DNA of 64,000 nt from Clostridium tertium (GTDB lineage Bacteria; Bacillota; Clostridia; Clostridiales; Clostridiaceae). The stretch is from positions 116,723 through 180,722 of the forward strand of contig NZ_JAGGJY010000008.1 in the NCBI RefSeq assembly GCF_017873245.1. The letters run 5' to 3'. Made by a program: the position numbers and the translations under genes. The notes below the pieces were generated by a model. That model did not search any database, had not been told where the DNA came from, and saw only the letters and a list, made by a program, of their open reading frames with translations. This document shows, piece after piece, positions 55,163-63,195 of this stretch (its first letter is position 1; each line of letters begins with the position of its first letter).

Positions 55163-55195
55163 GTAAAGCACCTAACATTTATTATGCTAAGTGCT
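55163..55195 (-). terminator. Terminator in the regulator/moron gap
   Basis: On the minus strand AGCACTTAG (55195) and TTAGGTGCT (to 55167) pair over 8 bp with a U-G pair; TTACTTAATTT follows. It has the same design as the other prophage terminators. Confidence 0.6.
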
Positions 55196-55325
55196 TTTCT
55201 ATAAAAGGGTATTGAGAATTTATGAGAGAGATTTTAATGTATTCTGGATCACCAACGGTTACAACACTCAGCACCTATCAATTAAATTAATTCCATAATC
55301 TCGAAGGTAATTAACTTAACCTCTT

Positions 55326-55384
55326 TGGAGATAGTAGGTATCGAACCTACCCTAGATTAAACTAGTACAAAGTCTTTTATCCCC
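55326..55384 (-). ncRNA. Degenerate tRNA-like element with its own promoter
   Basis: Read leftward from 55384, GGGGATA pairs with TATCTCC (7 bp, one G-U), and a T arm GTAGG-TTCGATA-CCTAC is perfect, with discriminator A. Between them are only 27 nt, with a CTAG-TTTAAT-CTAG hairpin in place of the anticodon arm and almost no D arm, so it is not a normal tRNA. TTGACC (55427-55432) and TAGTAT (55403-55408), 18 bp apart, form a promoter that would start about 12 bp before it. Confidence 0.45.
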
Positions 55385-55497
55385 ATGTTACACCTAGCTT
55401 TTATACTAGGTGCTATAATTATAGGAGGTCAATCCACAATGAAAAACCCTGTCCAAGCTTTCCACAATATTATTAAACCATACTTCCTATATATAAA

Positions 55498-56034
55498 TTA
55501 TTCTAGTTTTATTCCAAAATTATTCCACCTATTCCACTCATTTATACTTTGTATAGCTTGTCTAATCTTTTTATTAACTTGACTTTGGCTTAAATGTACT
55601 TCATGAGCTATTTTGTATTCATTATATTTCTTACCATACTTCATTTCTAAAATCATTTTATGTTCTGGACTTAATTGGAATATTACATCTTCTATTTCAC
55701 TTATATCTCTTTCTATAGTATCTAGTAATTCCTCTTGCTTTTCCCTTTCAAGTTTCTTTTCAGTTACTCTTCTTATCTTCATTTCTGTAACTCTCATTAT
55801 TTCTCTTTCTGCATAGCTTATTCCACTTCCAGATGTTTGTACTCTTTCTTCAAAGGATGATGACATACTTTCTTCCGGATCTATATTAAAGTTACAATCT
55901 CTTAAATCTTTTTCTATCTTATTTATTTGGTCATCTAATATTTTAATAGTCTTTTCTATGGACTTTATCTTCTTCTCTTTTTGATAATATCTTTTAACTT
56001 TTTCTTCTGTTTCTTTAAACTCCTTTTTATCCAT
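55498..56034 (-). CDS. Sigma-70 region 4-like phage late regulator
   Basis: The 178-residue protein has a helical, charged N-terminal half and a C-terminal region 4-like helix-turn-helix: FQLSPEHKMILEMKYGKKYN followed by EYKIAHEVHLSQSQVNKKIR. It resembles ArpU/RinA-type or sigma-like late gene activators, which sit between early and late genes as here. It probably turns on the terminase and structural genes. GGAGGGATTGA precedes the ATG. Confidence 0.78.
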   Translation of the reverse strand: MDKKEFKETEEKVKRYYQKEKKIKSIEKTIKILDDQINKIEKDLRDCNFNIDPEESMSSSFEERVQTSGSGISYAEREIMRVTEMKIRRVTEKKLEREKQEELLDTIERDISEIEDVIFQLSPEHKMILEMKYGKKYNEYKIAHEVHLSQSQVNKKIRQAIQSINEWNRWNNFGIKLE

Positions 56035-56112
56035 TCAATCCCTCCTAATTCATACGTTTTTGTATATTTCATCCCCATCTAGATAAACTAATCTTGAAAG
56101 GTGGTTGTTATA

Positions 56113-56427
56113 ATGAAAAAATTTATTTCTATGCTTTTAATTTCTTTATCTTTATCTTTCTGTATATTTACTCAATCAGCATATGCTGTAAATATATTTG
56201 ATGAAGGAGTTTATCAAGTTTCTGACTTTAATTTATCACCAGAAAATAAATATATAGTTCAAAATATTTCTGATACTGAAAGTGTTTATTTACAAGTTTT
56301 TGATGAAAATCAAATAATCCTTCAATCAATTCGTCTACCTGCTAAATCTGATAAATTTAATTTAACTGCTTTAAAACCAGACTATAGAATTGTAATAGTT
56401 GGCAAGGGTAATATTTATATTTCTTAA
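56113..56427 (+). CDS. Small secreted protein, possible lysogenic conversion gene
   Basis: The 104-residue protein starts at the ATG at 56113 behind AAGGTGG; a GTG at 56101 lies in that site. It has a clear signal peptide (MKKFISMLLISLSLSFCIFT, cleavage near AYA-VN) and a short beta-rich mature part of about 80 residues (GVYQVSDFNLSPENKYIVQN). I do not recognise it. It runs rightward, against the phage late genes, next to a second rightward gene, so it could be expressed in the lysogen. Confidence 0.65.
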   Translation: MKKFISMLLISLSLSFCIFTQSAYAVNIFDEGVYQVSDFNLSPENKYIVQNISDTESVYLQVFDENQIILQSIRLPAKSDKFNLTALKPDYRIVIVGKGNIYIS

Positions 56428-56615
56428 GCTTTTCACATTTTCAATCAAATTTATAACTATATAGAGTGGACCATATAAGATCCACTCGTAATATGTCCTT
56501 TATTTGTATTACGAATAAAATAATTAATATTACTATTAATTTATTAATAAATGCTCATATATTTCTAAACAAATCATATTTATTAATATACTAATTTGAG
56601 AAAGTAGGTGTAAGA

Positions 56616-56849
56616 ATGATATCATTAGACAATTTATCATCAGAAGACTTAGTTGTATTAACAAATTTATTAGCAGTCTCTTTTTCAAAAGGTAGAACTC
56701 CTGATGAAATAAATGTACTAGGTAATTTTATTGTTGGTGTGGGTTGTATAATGCTTACAATTGCAGCTCAAGAACAAAATCTTTCATCTAAAAAACAAAG
56801 TTCTACTTCTTCAAATGAAGATTCTGGTGATGGCCCTATTATAGGGTAA
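56616..56849 (+). CDS. Small DUF6774-like protein
   Basis: The 77-residue protein (ISLDNLSSEDLVVLTNLLAV; GRTPDEINVLGNFIVGVGCI) looks like DUF6774, a short family common in Firmicutes of unknown role; the helical part is hydrophobic, the tail serine-rich (KKQSSTSSNEDSGDG). AAAGTAGGTGTAAG precedes the ATG. It follows the secreted protein on the plus strand; a GAGTGGA/TCCACTC hairpin (56464-56487) lies between them. Confidence 0.6.
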   Translation: MISLDNLSSEDLVVLTNLLAVSFSKGRTPDEINVLGNFIVGVGCIMLTIAAQEQNLSSKKQSSTSSNEDSGDGPIIG

Positions 56850-56912
56850 CAATTTAGAATTTTACTAATCATTTATATAACCTTCTAATTTTAATTCGCA
56901 ATAATATCAAAA

Positions 56913-57260
56913 TTACTCTTTAAATACATAACCTCTCTCATGCATCTTCTTAATATGTTTATCCAAATCTCTATAGATCATATCCGTTGGTATTCCCATC
57001 ATACCCATAACGTTAAGTTTAGTTTGTACACTATCCCAAAATTCTTCTATAGTGTTATCTATATCATTCTTTAATGCTCCAATTCTAAACTCTTCATCTT
57101 CTTCTATGCTTTTATAAAATTCTTCTGTTATAGTTACATTTATATTAGACTTTTTCATATCCAAAGGCCTTAATATAACTTCCTTCTCACTTGCACCTCT
57201 AAAGAACAGAATTATCAATATAACTGCTATAATCCATACCCCTGTACCAATTAGGAACAT
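56913..57260 (-). CDS. Small phage membrane protein, unknown
   Basis: The 115-residue protein has one N-terminal helix (GTGVWIIAVILIILFF) and a charged cytoplasmic part (EEFWDSVQTKLNVMGMMGIP). It starts 1 bp after the stop of the coiled-coil gene upstream and is probably coupled to it. GAGGTGAGATAG precedes the ATG. No family recognised. Confidence 0.6.
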   Translation of the reverse strand: MFLIGTGVWIIAVILIILFFRGASEKEVILRPLDMKKSNINVTITEEFYKSIEEDEEFRIGALKNDIDNTIEEFWDSVQTKLNVMGMMGIPTDMIYRDLDKHIKKMHERGYVFKE

Positions 57261-58043
57261 CTATCTCACCTCAGCTTTATATACCGCTTCTATCTCTTGC
57301 ATCTTTAAGTTAAATAGTTCTATCTCTCTTTTCTTATATTCTTCTAGTTCCTGTAAGCTATTAAATGTTATCTCTCCTGCTGTAACTTTATTTCCTTCTC
57401 TTATATAACTTCCGAACTCTCCTTCTAACTCTACTTTCTTAACTTTTAATTTAGGCATACTATTATCCTCCTTAACTTCTTCTATTTCCTTCTCTATTTG
57501 TCTTGCTACTTCTTCTGCTATCTTCTTAGCATCTTCTTTTTCTATAGCTTTCTTAATATTCTTGTTATCTTCTAAAATATAAGCCGCTGCATCATCTAAC
57601 ACTTTTTCATCATCTATTTCTCCGAATGTCCTATTAATCATATTCTTAGTAGCTTTAGGAAATTTAAATACAGTTTCTTCTATAACTTCCTTTCTGTTCT
57701 TTCCTTGTGCTATTAATCCCTTCATAAATTCTCTAACTTCCATTTGCAACTTAGTCATATCAACATTCTCCTTTTCTAATATTTTTGTTTTCTCTTTTTC
57801 GTCTAATATAAATTCTGTCATTAATATCTGTACTTTTCTTATTTCTTCAAATGAACATCCCTCACTTACTAAGACAGATATAAAACTTCCATATATCAAA
57901 TTTATAGCTTGCTCTGCCTTATCTTTTGTTATCTTATCTATAATTTCATTCATTCTCTTAGTTTCACTAACTGATAGCTTCTTAACAAAATCTTTGTCCT
58001 TTTCTATTTCCCTATCCCTTTTTCTTCTTTCTTGCCTATTCAT
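57261..58043 (-). CDS. Coiled-coil phage protein, unknown
   Basis: The 260-residue protein is almost entirely charged helix, with strong coiled-coil character (NRQERRKRDREIEKDKDFVK; KKIAEEVARQIEKEIEEV) and a C-terminal beta-like stretch (EGEFGSYIREGNKVTAGEI). It lies between ssb and the membrane protein gene. TATAGGAGGGAGT precedes the ATG. Function unknown. Confidence 0.65.
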   Translation of the reverse strand: MNRQERRKRDREIEKDKDFVKKLSVSETKRMNEIIDKITKDKAEQAINLIYGSFISVLVSEGCSFEEIRKVQILMTEFILDEKEKTKILEKENVDMTKLQMEVREFMKGLIAQGKNRKEVIEETVFKFPKATKNMINRTFGEIDDEKVLDDAAAYILEDNKNIKKAIEKEDAKKIAEEVARQIEKEIEEVKEDNSMPKLKVKKVELEGEFGSYIREGNKVTAGEITFNSLQELEEYKKREIELFNLKMQEIEAVYKAEVR

Positions 58044-58051
58044 ACTCCCTC

Positions 58052-58225
58052 CTATAGTCTTTCACACCGCTCTTTTAACGGACCATAAAAAGTACCATCT
58101 AGTTCTATAATGTAATTGTTCTCATGTTCAAATAAGAAGTTCCATACAGAACCTAAAGTAAATTTACTATTAAGTTCTGTACACTCTTCCTTGAATCTAA
58201 TAAAACTAAATCCAAGTTGCTCCAT
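58052..58225 (-). CDS. Small phage protein (57 residues)
   Basis: The frame MEQLGFSFIRFKEECTELNS overlaps the ssb stop by one base (TGATG), typical of stop-start coupling. GSVWNFLFEHENNYIIELDG is a small beta-like unit. It is not a known family, but overlap and codon use support a gene. Confidence 0.6.
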   Translation of the reverse strand: MEQLGFSFIRFKEECTELNSKFTLGSVWNFLFEHENNYIIELDGTFYGPLKERCERL

Positions 58226-58629
58226 CAGAAAGGACAGTCTCCCGTATCATCTGGTGTTATTTCATCCTCAAAATTCATCCCACTAAATTTATTTTCACTT
58301 GTATTACCTTGATTATTGTTATTAACTTGTCCTATAAATTCAAATGAATCTACTACTATATCAGTTGTATATCTCTTAGTTCCATCTTTAGCATCATAAC
58401 TTCCTGTTCTTATACTTCCTGTTACTGCTAGTTGTCTACCTTTAGTTAAATATTGTGCTATTGCTTCAGCTCTCTTATTAAATGCTATACAATTAATAAA
58501 ATCTGTTTCATCTTTCTTAAAATGTCTTGTTACTGCTAAATTAAATCTAGTTACTGCAGTTCCTGTTCCTGCTGCAAAATTTAATTCTGGATCCTTTGTT
58601 AATCTTCCGATAAGTATTACTTTATTCAT
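58225..58629 (-). CDS. ssb: Single-stranded DNA-binding protein
   Basis: The 134-residue protein has an OB fold (MNKVILIGRLTKDPELNFAA; TDFINCIAFNKRAEAIAQYL; KGRQLAVTGSIRTGSYDAKD) and the acidic interaction tail ending DDTGDCPF. It protects ssDNA in phage replication and recruits partners through the tail. It overlaps the small genes on both sides. Confidence 0.96.
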   Translation of the reverse strand: MNKVILIGRLTKDPELNFAAGTGTAVTRFNLAVTRHFKKDETDFINCIAFNKRAEAIAQYLTKGRQLAVTGSIRTGSYDAKDGTKRYTTDIVVDSFEFIGQVNNNNQGNTSENKFSGMNFEDEITPDDTGDCPF

Positions 58630-58790
58630 TAATTACAATTCCTTTCTTCTATCTCTATATCTAAATTTTCACCTATAAAATCTATCAATATCTTAATCTC
58701 ACTTAAATCTTCCACACATACAATTTGAGTTTTATCTTCAATCTTTACTTCTGCAAAGTCATAATAATAATCAACAATTATTTTTCTCAT
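58629..58790 (-). CDS. Small phage protein (53 residues)
   Basis: The frame begins MRKIIVDYYYDFAEVKIEDK and ends IEERNCN. Its stop overlaps the ssb ATG (TAATG) and its start lies within the ASCH gene (20-bp overlap). The dense overlap suggests coupling of ssb to upstream genes. No family recognised. Confidence 0.6.
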   Translation of the reverse strand: MRKIIVDYYYDFAEVKIEDKTQIVCVEDLSEIKILIDFIGENLDIEIEERNCN

Positions 58791-59502
58791 TATTTTCATT
58801 CCCCTTTTCTATTCTTTCAAACTCTATTACCCATACCCATGGATTAGCTTGCCAGCTATACTTATTTAGCTGTTCCTTCTTTATGGTACTGTTCCACAAT
58901 TCACAAAAAGGAGTAATAGGCTCTCTAGGCATAATAATCCATGGATATTGTTTTTCATTTAAAGCATATTTATATACCTTTTCATCTTTTGTATAAACCC
59001 TAATTCCTTCTTTAATAGCTCCTTCTTCTGTAATATCTTGTAGTCTTTCTACTCTCACATTAGTTACCTTTAAAAATATTCTTGCTGCTTCTTTAGGCAT
59101 ATGAATACTTGGTTTCCAGTTTCCTTCATAAAACTCTGATGGATTACCTCTCTTATCCTCATCTGCTTTATATCCATAAAATTCAGCTATTCTGCAATTT
59201 TCACCTTTGCCTATTCTTTTTGTGTACTTCTTCCATGTTTCTCTTACATAAAGAATATCTCCTACATCATAAGGTTGTAGAATTTCCTTATAAGATTTTA
59301 AATAACACGTCCTACTTCCATTATCATGACTAATATCCTTCGGTGAATCATTTTGCATATAAACTAATCTTTTGCCATATTTATCTTCAAACCACTCTAT
59401 ATTTGCATTAGAATACTTATTCTTTATTATTCTTCTAGTAACTGTCTTTTTACCTTCCATTATTGCCTTAACCATTTCTGTGTTGAATAATATTGGTTTC
59501 AC
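58771..59502 (-). CDS. ASCH-domain-like phage protein
   Basis: The 243-residue protein has the ASCH start KPILFNTEMVKAIMEGKKTV followed by TRRIIK, the GDILYVRETW block and ITPFCELWNS near the end. ASCH domains bind RNA or nucleobases and are widespread in phages. The GTG start at 59502 overlaps the stop of the upstream 59-residue gene (TAGTG). Confidence 0.78.
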   Translation of the reverse strand: MKPILFNTEMVKAIMEGKKTVTRRIIKNKYSNANIEWFEDKYGKRLVYMQNDSPKDISHDNGSRTCYLKSYKEILQPYDVGDILYVRETWKKYTKRIGKGENCRIAEFYGYKADEDKRGNPSEFYEGNWKPSIHMPKEAARIFLKVTNVRVERLQDITEEGAIKEGIRVYTKDEKVYKYALNEKQYPWIIMPREPITPFCELWNSTIKKEQLNKYSWQANPWVWVIEFERIEKGNENNEKNNC

Positions 59503-59681
59503 TATTTACACCCCTTTATATCAATCCTTATAGTGTCATTAGCTTGTCCTAGATGATATATTAAAGCTTCCGAGCCATCTTCTAGGTTAACTTTAGCCTT
59601 AGCTTTTATATTTAGTTTCCTTGCTTGTTTTATACCTTCTAAATTCTCATTTATTTCTTTTAAATCTTTTTCAGTTATCAT
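59502..59681 (-). CDS. Small phage protein (59 residues)
   Basis: The frame MITEKDLKEINENLEGIKQA, then LNIKAKAKVNLEDGSEALIY, ends IRIDIKGCK. It shares a base with the GTG start of the ASCH gene. It is small, helix-then-strand; function unknown. Confidence 0.6.
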   Translation of the reverse strand: MITEKDLKEINENLEGIKQARKLNIKAKAKVNLEDGSEALIYHLGQANDTIRIDIKGCK

Positions 59682-59684
59682 TAT

Positions 59685-60011
59685 CTATACACCTTCACTT
59701 TCATAATTTAATTCAATATATCTGTTTAACTCTTCATATCTCTCTTTATAATTTTCATTTTCTTTTACATATTCATCTATAGCCTTAATATCACGCTCTA
59801 TTTGAGTTAGTTTATCTATCACGACACTTATATCGTCATTATCTCTAATCGCTTGCTGAGGTATGAATTTAAGGGCTGTAGAAAGTGTTGTGCAATAAGC
59901 ATATGTTTTATATAAATCTTTCTCTCCATCTTTGTCTTTACCTAGATACTTCTTAACCTTAAACTGTCTTTCGTCTGTTTCTATAAAATAATCTCCTAGT
60001 TTAATCTTCAT
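59685..60011 (-). CDS. Small phage protein (108 residues)
   Basis: The product (KLGDYFIETDERQFKVKKYL; YAYCTTLSTALKFIPQQAIR) resembles phage DUF5405-like proteins: a short beta part followed by a helical tail (IERDIKAIDEYVKENENYKE). GGAGGATTTTTAA precedes the ATG. No firm function. Confidence 0.6.
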   Translation of the reverse strand: MKIKLGDYFIETDERQFKVKKYLGKDKDGEKDLYKTYAYCTTLSTALKFIPQQAIRDNDDISVVIDKLTQIERDIKAIDEYVKENENYKERYEELNRYIELNYESEGV

Positions 60012-60044
60012 TTAAAAATCCTCCGCTCTATCTGTTATTGCTTT

Positions 60045-60152
60045 TCATATAGTTTCAGATTTGAATAATTCGTATAAGTCACAAGCCTCTCTTAATGTAC
60101 ATTCATCACATTTGCAATTATTTATTGCTACTTTTATTTCATCTATTTCCAT
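60045..60152 (-). CDS. Tiny Cys-rich phage protein (35 residues)
   Basis: The frame MEIDEIKVAINNCKCDECTL continues REACDLYELFKSETI. Four Cys (CKCDEC and REAC) could hold a zinc ion. AGGAGGAAGTAAGTA precedes the ATG, a very strong ribosome site for so short a gene. No family recognised. Confidence 0.55.
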   Translation of the reverse strand: MEIDEIKVAINNCKCDECTLREACDLYELFKSETI

Positions 60153-60165
60153 TACTTACTTCCTC

Positions 60166-60303
60166 CTACAAAAACTTTGCTATTATCATATTAATTACCC
60201 AAAACCAACCTAGATTAACTAATTTATCTGTCCATGTTTTTGCTTCTTTGTTAGCTTTCCAATAAATCCTCAATGTAATTGCGACTAATATTAGATTTAT
60301 CAT
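60166..60303 (-). CDS. Small membrane-like phage protein (45 residues)
   Basis: The frame MINLILVAITLRIYWKANKE continues AKTWTDKLVNLGWFWVINMI and ends IAKFL. Two hydrophobic stretches flank a basic loop. It overlaps the resolvase gene by 4 bp (ATGA), so translation is coupled. Function unknown. Confidence 0.55.
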   Translation of the reverse strand: MINLILVAITLRIYWKANKEAKTWTDKLVNLGWFWVINMIIAKFL

Positions 60304-60797
60304 TGCTTATCTCCCTTCAAATACATATCATAGTAAGTTACCCCTACTGCATAAGCCTGCCATATATCTTTTTTAAATCCATAAAACCAACCTGGTTCTT
60401 TCTTAGTTCCTTTACCCTTATTAGGTGTATTAGGAGCAAACCTATCTATTAAAGCTTGTATTATATTGCTATCTTTTGCTTTCATGGAATTACATAAATT
60501 CATCTTTTCATCTTTTCTATAGATAAATTCTATATCTACTCCTGGATATTTATTTTTTATTGCTTCATAAAATCTTCCTATCCATATACAAGTATCAAAA
60601 GTTGTTTCGCCTACAGGCATTCCATAACTTGCTATTTTTTCTATTGCTACGTTGTAATACTTCTTATAAAAATCAGAATATATATTCTCTAGTAATTCCT
60701 CATTATCTATCTTTTCTATAATTACCGGTCGCAATGTTTTATCATCTATTAAAACTACTCCACTTTCTATATTCCCTGGATCTATTGCTAATATCAC
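60300..60797 (-). CDS. RuvC-like Holliday junction resolvase
   Basis: This is a 165-residue RNase H-fold protein: the N-terminal acidic motif ILAIDPGNIESG (Asp6), the internal Glu in YNVAIEKIASYG and the C-terminal acidic block KKDIWQAYAVG match phage RuvC-type enzymes, which cut branched DNA before packaging. GTG start with GAGGTGATTAA. Confidence 0.82.
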   Translation of the reverse strand: MILAIDPGNIESGVVLIDDKTLRPVIIEKIDNEELLENIYSDFYKKYYNVAIEKIASYGMPVGETTFDTCIWIGRFYEAIKNKYPGVDIEFIYRKDEKMNLCNSMKAKDSNIIQALIDRFAPNTPNKGKGTKKEPGWFYGFKKDIWQAYAVGVTYYDMYLKGDKQ

Positions 60798-60878
60798 TTA
60801 ATCACCTCGTTATTATTTGATTTTCATATGAGAATAGGAATATATAACTATGTTGGATTTACTCCTATTCTCCTTTTG

Positions 60879-61574
60879 TTAAATTACATCAAACATATTT
60901 ATTTGATTCATTATATTAAATAATCTATCACTGGCCAGTTTGAATATTTCTTTATCCTTTTCAAATCCTAGAAATTCAAACCCCATTTCATAACAAGCTA
61001 CTAAACTTGATGCACTCCCTACATGAGTATCTAATATCTTATACCCTTCTTTTGCATAATTCATTAAAATCCATTTATATAAATTTACTGGTTTTTGTGT
61101 AGGATGTATTCTTACTTCATTTTTAGTTTTATCACCTTGCATTATATGACCTTCACTTATCGACTTTCCTTGCATCATTCCATTCCACATATATCTAAAC
61201 ATTTTAGTCTTATCATGAATACTGCAGTAAGCTAACTCACAGTCACTAAAAGTGCTTTCTCCATTTACTTTATCCCAAACTATTCTTCCTGGTCCTAAAT
61301 AATAATCAAAGTAATTACAGCCCCATACAATTTGATTCTTAGAAACTCTTATTAGCTCTTTAAAATATTCTTCATTAGGAATATCCCAATCCTCAATTGT
61401 TGAATATGTCTTTCTTCTTATATTTAATTTATTTACAGTTCGTCCATAGTACTTTCTTTTATTCGGTCCATCAAAATATGGAGGATCTACTATTGCTAAG
61501 TCAAAATATTTATCTGGAATACATTTCATTCCTTCTAGGCAATCTATATTATAAAGTTTATTTAATTCAAACAC
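60879..61574 (-). CDS. DNA adenine/cytosine-N4 methyltransferase
   Basis: The 231-residue enzyme has the catalytic motif DPPYF at residues 30-34 and the SAM motif (DTHVGSAS) near residue 200, the beta-class order, with HPTQKPVNLYKWI between. Solitary phage methylases protect DNA from host restriction or mark packaging. No partner nuclease is seen. Starts at GTG behind AGGAGGAATTGA. Confidence 0.88.
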   Translation of the reverse strand: MFELNKLYNIDCLEGMKCIPDKYFDLAIVDPPYFDGPNKRKYYGRTVNKLNIRRKTYSTIEDWDIPNEEYFKELIRVSKNQIVWGCNYFDYYLGPGRIVWDKVNGESTFSDCELAYCSIHDKTKMFRYMWNGMMQGKSISEGHIMQGDKTKNEVRIHPTQKPVNLYKWILMNYAKEGYKILDTHVGSASSLVACYEMGFEFLGFEKDKEIFKLASDRLFNIMNQINMFDVI

Positions 61575-61594
61575 TCAATTCCTCCTATTAAAAA

Positions 61595-61768
61595 TTACTT
61601 TCCTCTATAAGTCTTACATCTTATCTTAGACATATTTTTAAAAGACTTAAGTCTATTCTCTGCTAAAAAGCTATCTGCTTCTAATTTTCCTTTTTCTCTT
61701 AAGTATTTTCTTCTTTCTATATCCATTACTGTTTTCATAGCTAATTCATGAGGTGTTAATTTACTCAT
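61595..61768 (-). CDS. Small phage protein (57 residues)
   Basis: The basic, helical frame begins MSKLTPHELAMKTVMDIERR and ends IRCKTYRGK, with GAGGAGGATTAAT upstream. It lies just before the methylase gene. No family recognised. Confidence 0.55.
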   Translation of the reverse strand: MSKLTPHELAMKTVMDIERRKYLREKGKLEADSFLAENRLKSFKNMSKIRCKTYRGK

Positions 61769-61769
61769 A

Positions 61770-62312
61770 TTAATCCTCCTCGTTGATATACCATTTGCCT
61801 TTTATTTCATCAACTTTGAATCTAACGCCCAATTTCCAATCTGAATAAACATTATTTTCTAAATATTCATTTTCACAAAACTTAGTAGCCGTATAACAAC
61901 TTTCTATTTCCTTACCTTCTTCATATGCTTTAAACGCTTCTTGGAAGGTGTATTCTTCCCTTTTCAACTTATATAAATTATCTTTATTAAAATTCATTAT
62001 TTGTGAGTTATTATCAATTTTACTTCTCACACTTATATTCCCATTAATTGAACACTTTATAATTTTTATATCACTTTCCCAAATTTGTCCTTCTTTTATA
62101 TTTGCTATAACCTCTTTAAATGTTAATTCTTTCATTTCTTTAACCTCCTCATATAATTTCAATTCCTTTTCATCCCACCAGCCTATGCTATTGCTTAACA
62201 AATACTCTTCACGCCAAAAATTTATTTTTGTAATAAATTTATACTTTTCACCACTAGTCCACTTTTCGCCATCAGCTTTTACAACCTTATCTCCAACTTT
62301 AAATTTTGACAT
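61770..62312 (-). CDS. Phage protein of unknown function (180 residues)
   Basis: The start at 62312 (MSKFKVGDKVVKADGEKW) follows GAGGAGGATTAATTCA; a longer frame to 62339 overlaps the replisome gene and lacks a site. The first 60 residues look like an SH3-like barrel (FKVGDKV), and a repeat-like second half has LTFKEVIANIKEGQIW and YTFQEAFKAYEEGKEI, two copies of one motif. Function unknown. Confidence 0.62.
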   Translation of the reverse strand: MSKFKVGDKVVKADGEKWTSGEKYKFITKINFWREEYLLSNSIGWWDEKELKLYEEVKEMKELTFKEVIANIKEGQIWESDIKIIKCSINGNISVRSKIDNNSQIMNFNKDNLYKLKREEYTFQEAFKAYEEGKEIESCYTATKFCENEYLENNVYSDWKLGVRFKVDEIKGKWYINEED

Positions 62313-62316
62313 TGAA

Positions 62317-63195
62317 TTAATCCTCCTCGCTTTCTTCATCCCACCCCAGTAATTTCTTCTCTAAATCATCATAGTCATAATCTCGCCCCTTAAAATTATT
62401 AAATCTCAATTTAGGCTTTTCATTACTATACTGTACTTGCTCTTGTCCATTTTTACTTTTCAGCTCAAATATTCCCTTCCACGAATTCATAATACTTTGT
62501 TCTAATATCTTAAATTTCTTATCCTTATCTCCACTAGATAATTTATCTAATTTACTAAGCATTAATTTAAGTGCATTACTAGTCATTGCTGCTTTAATAG
62601 CTTTCCTCATTTTTATAAACTCATAAATTATATTTCTTAACTGTAAATCATTTGTATAATTTTCTATGATAAGGTCAAATTCAGATTTCTTTTTTTCTTT
62701 TTTTATATTCTTATCTTTATCTTCTTCTCTTTCTTTATCTCTTTCTTCTTCTTTATCTATTGCGTTACTATCCGTTACTGTCACGTTACCTGTCACGTTA
62801 CTACTTAATAGTTTTTGTTTTTCTCTACGCTTAGCTTGTCTTATTCTGTTCTGCTCTCTTATTTTTTCAAGTCCCTCTATGTTTTGATGCTCGTCCCACC
62901 CTGTTACATAAAAACTGCTTTCATCAAGATTTATCATCCCTAACCTCATTAAAGAAGTTAAAGCCAGTTGTATAGTAGTTATTTCAAAGTCGAACTCTGC
63001 TGCTAACATTTCTTGTGTATAAGGGATATTTTCTGTTAAAAAGATATATCCATTTGCATTACACTTACCTGCTTTAGCTAGGAGCATAACCCATATTAGA
63101 ACTATCTTATCTCCTTCTGGTAAGGTTCTTAGATATTTAATCTTTGCATTATCGAACATATCCGTATTAAGCTTTATCCATTTAACATCTGCCAT
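62317..63195 (-). CDS. Phage replisome organizer (DnaD-like N-terminal domain)
   Basis: The 292-residue protein has the replisome organizer N-terminal winged helix (DVKWIKLNTDMFDNAKIKYL; LIWVMLLAKAGKCNANGYIF) and a charged linker (RQAKRREKQK; then runs of Lys, Glu and Asp). The C-terminal part has IIYEFIKMRKAIKAAMTSNA, like DnaB-recruiting phage proteins. It opens the phage origin and loads helicase. One base overlaps the ERF stop. Confidence 0.85.
   Translation of the reverse strand: MADVKWIKLNTDMFDNAKIKYLRTLPEGDKIVLIWVMLLAKAGKCNANGYIFLTENIPYTQEMLAAEFDFEITTIQLALTSLMRLGMINLDESSFYVTGWDEHQNIEGLEKIREQNRIRQAKRREKQKLLSSNVTGNVTVTDSNAIDKEEERDKEREEDKDKNIKKEKKKSEFDLIIENYTNDLQLRNIIYEFIKMRKAIKAAMTSNALKLMLSKLDKLSSGDKDKKFKILEQSIMNSWKGIFELKSKNGQEQVQYSNEKPKLRFNNFKGRDYDYDDLEKKLLGWDEESEED

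Noticed and set aside
55385..55582. A rightward frame of about 47-65 codons with AGGAGG before an internal ATG at 55439
   Set aside because: It overlaps the end of the late regulator in antisense; the apparent ribosome site coincides with a leftward TTGACC promoter element, and the product is not protein-like.
62666..62887. Ser/Leu-rich rightward frame
   Set aside because: It is the antisense of the Lys/Glu/Asp-rich linker of the replisome organizer.
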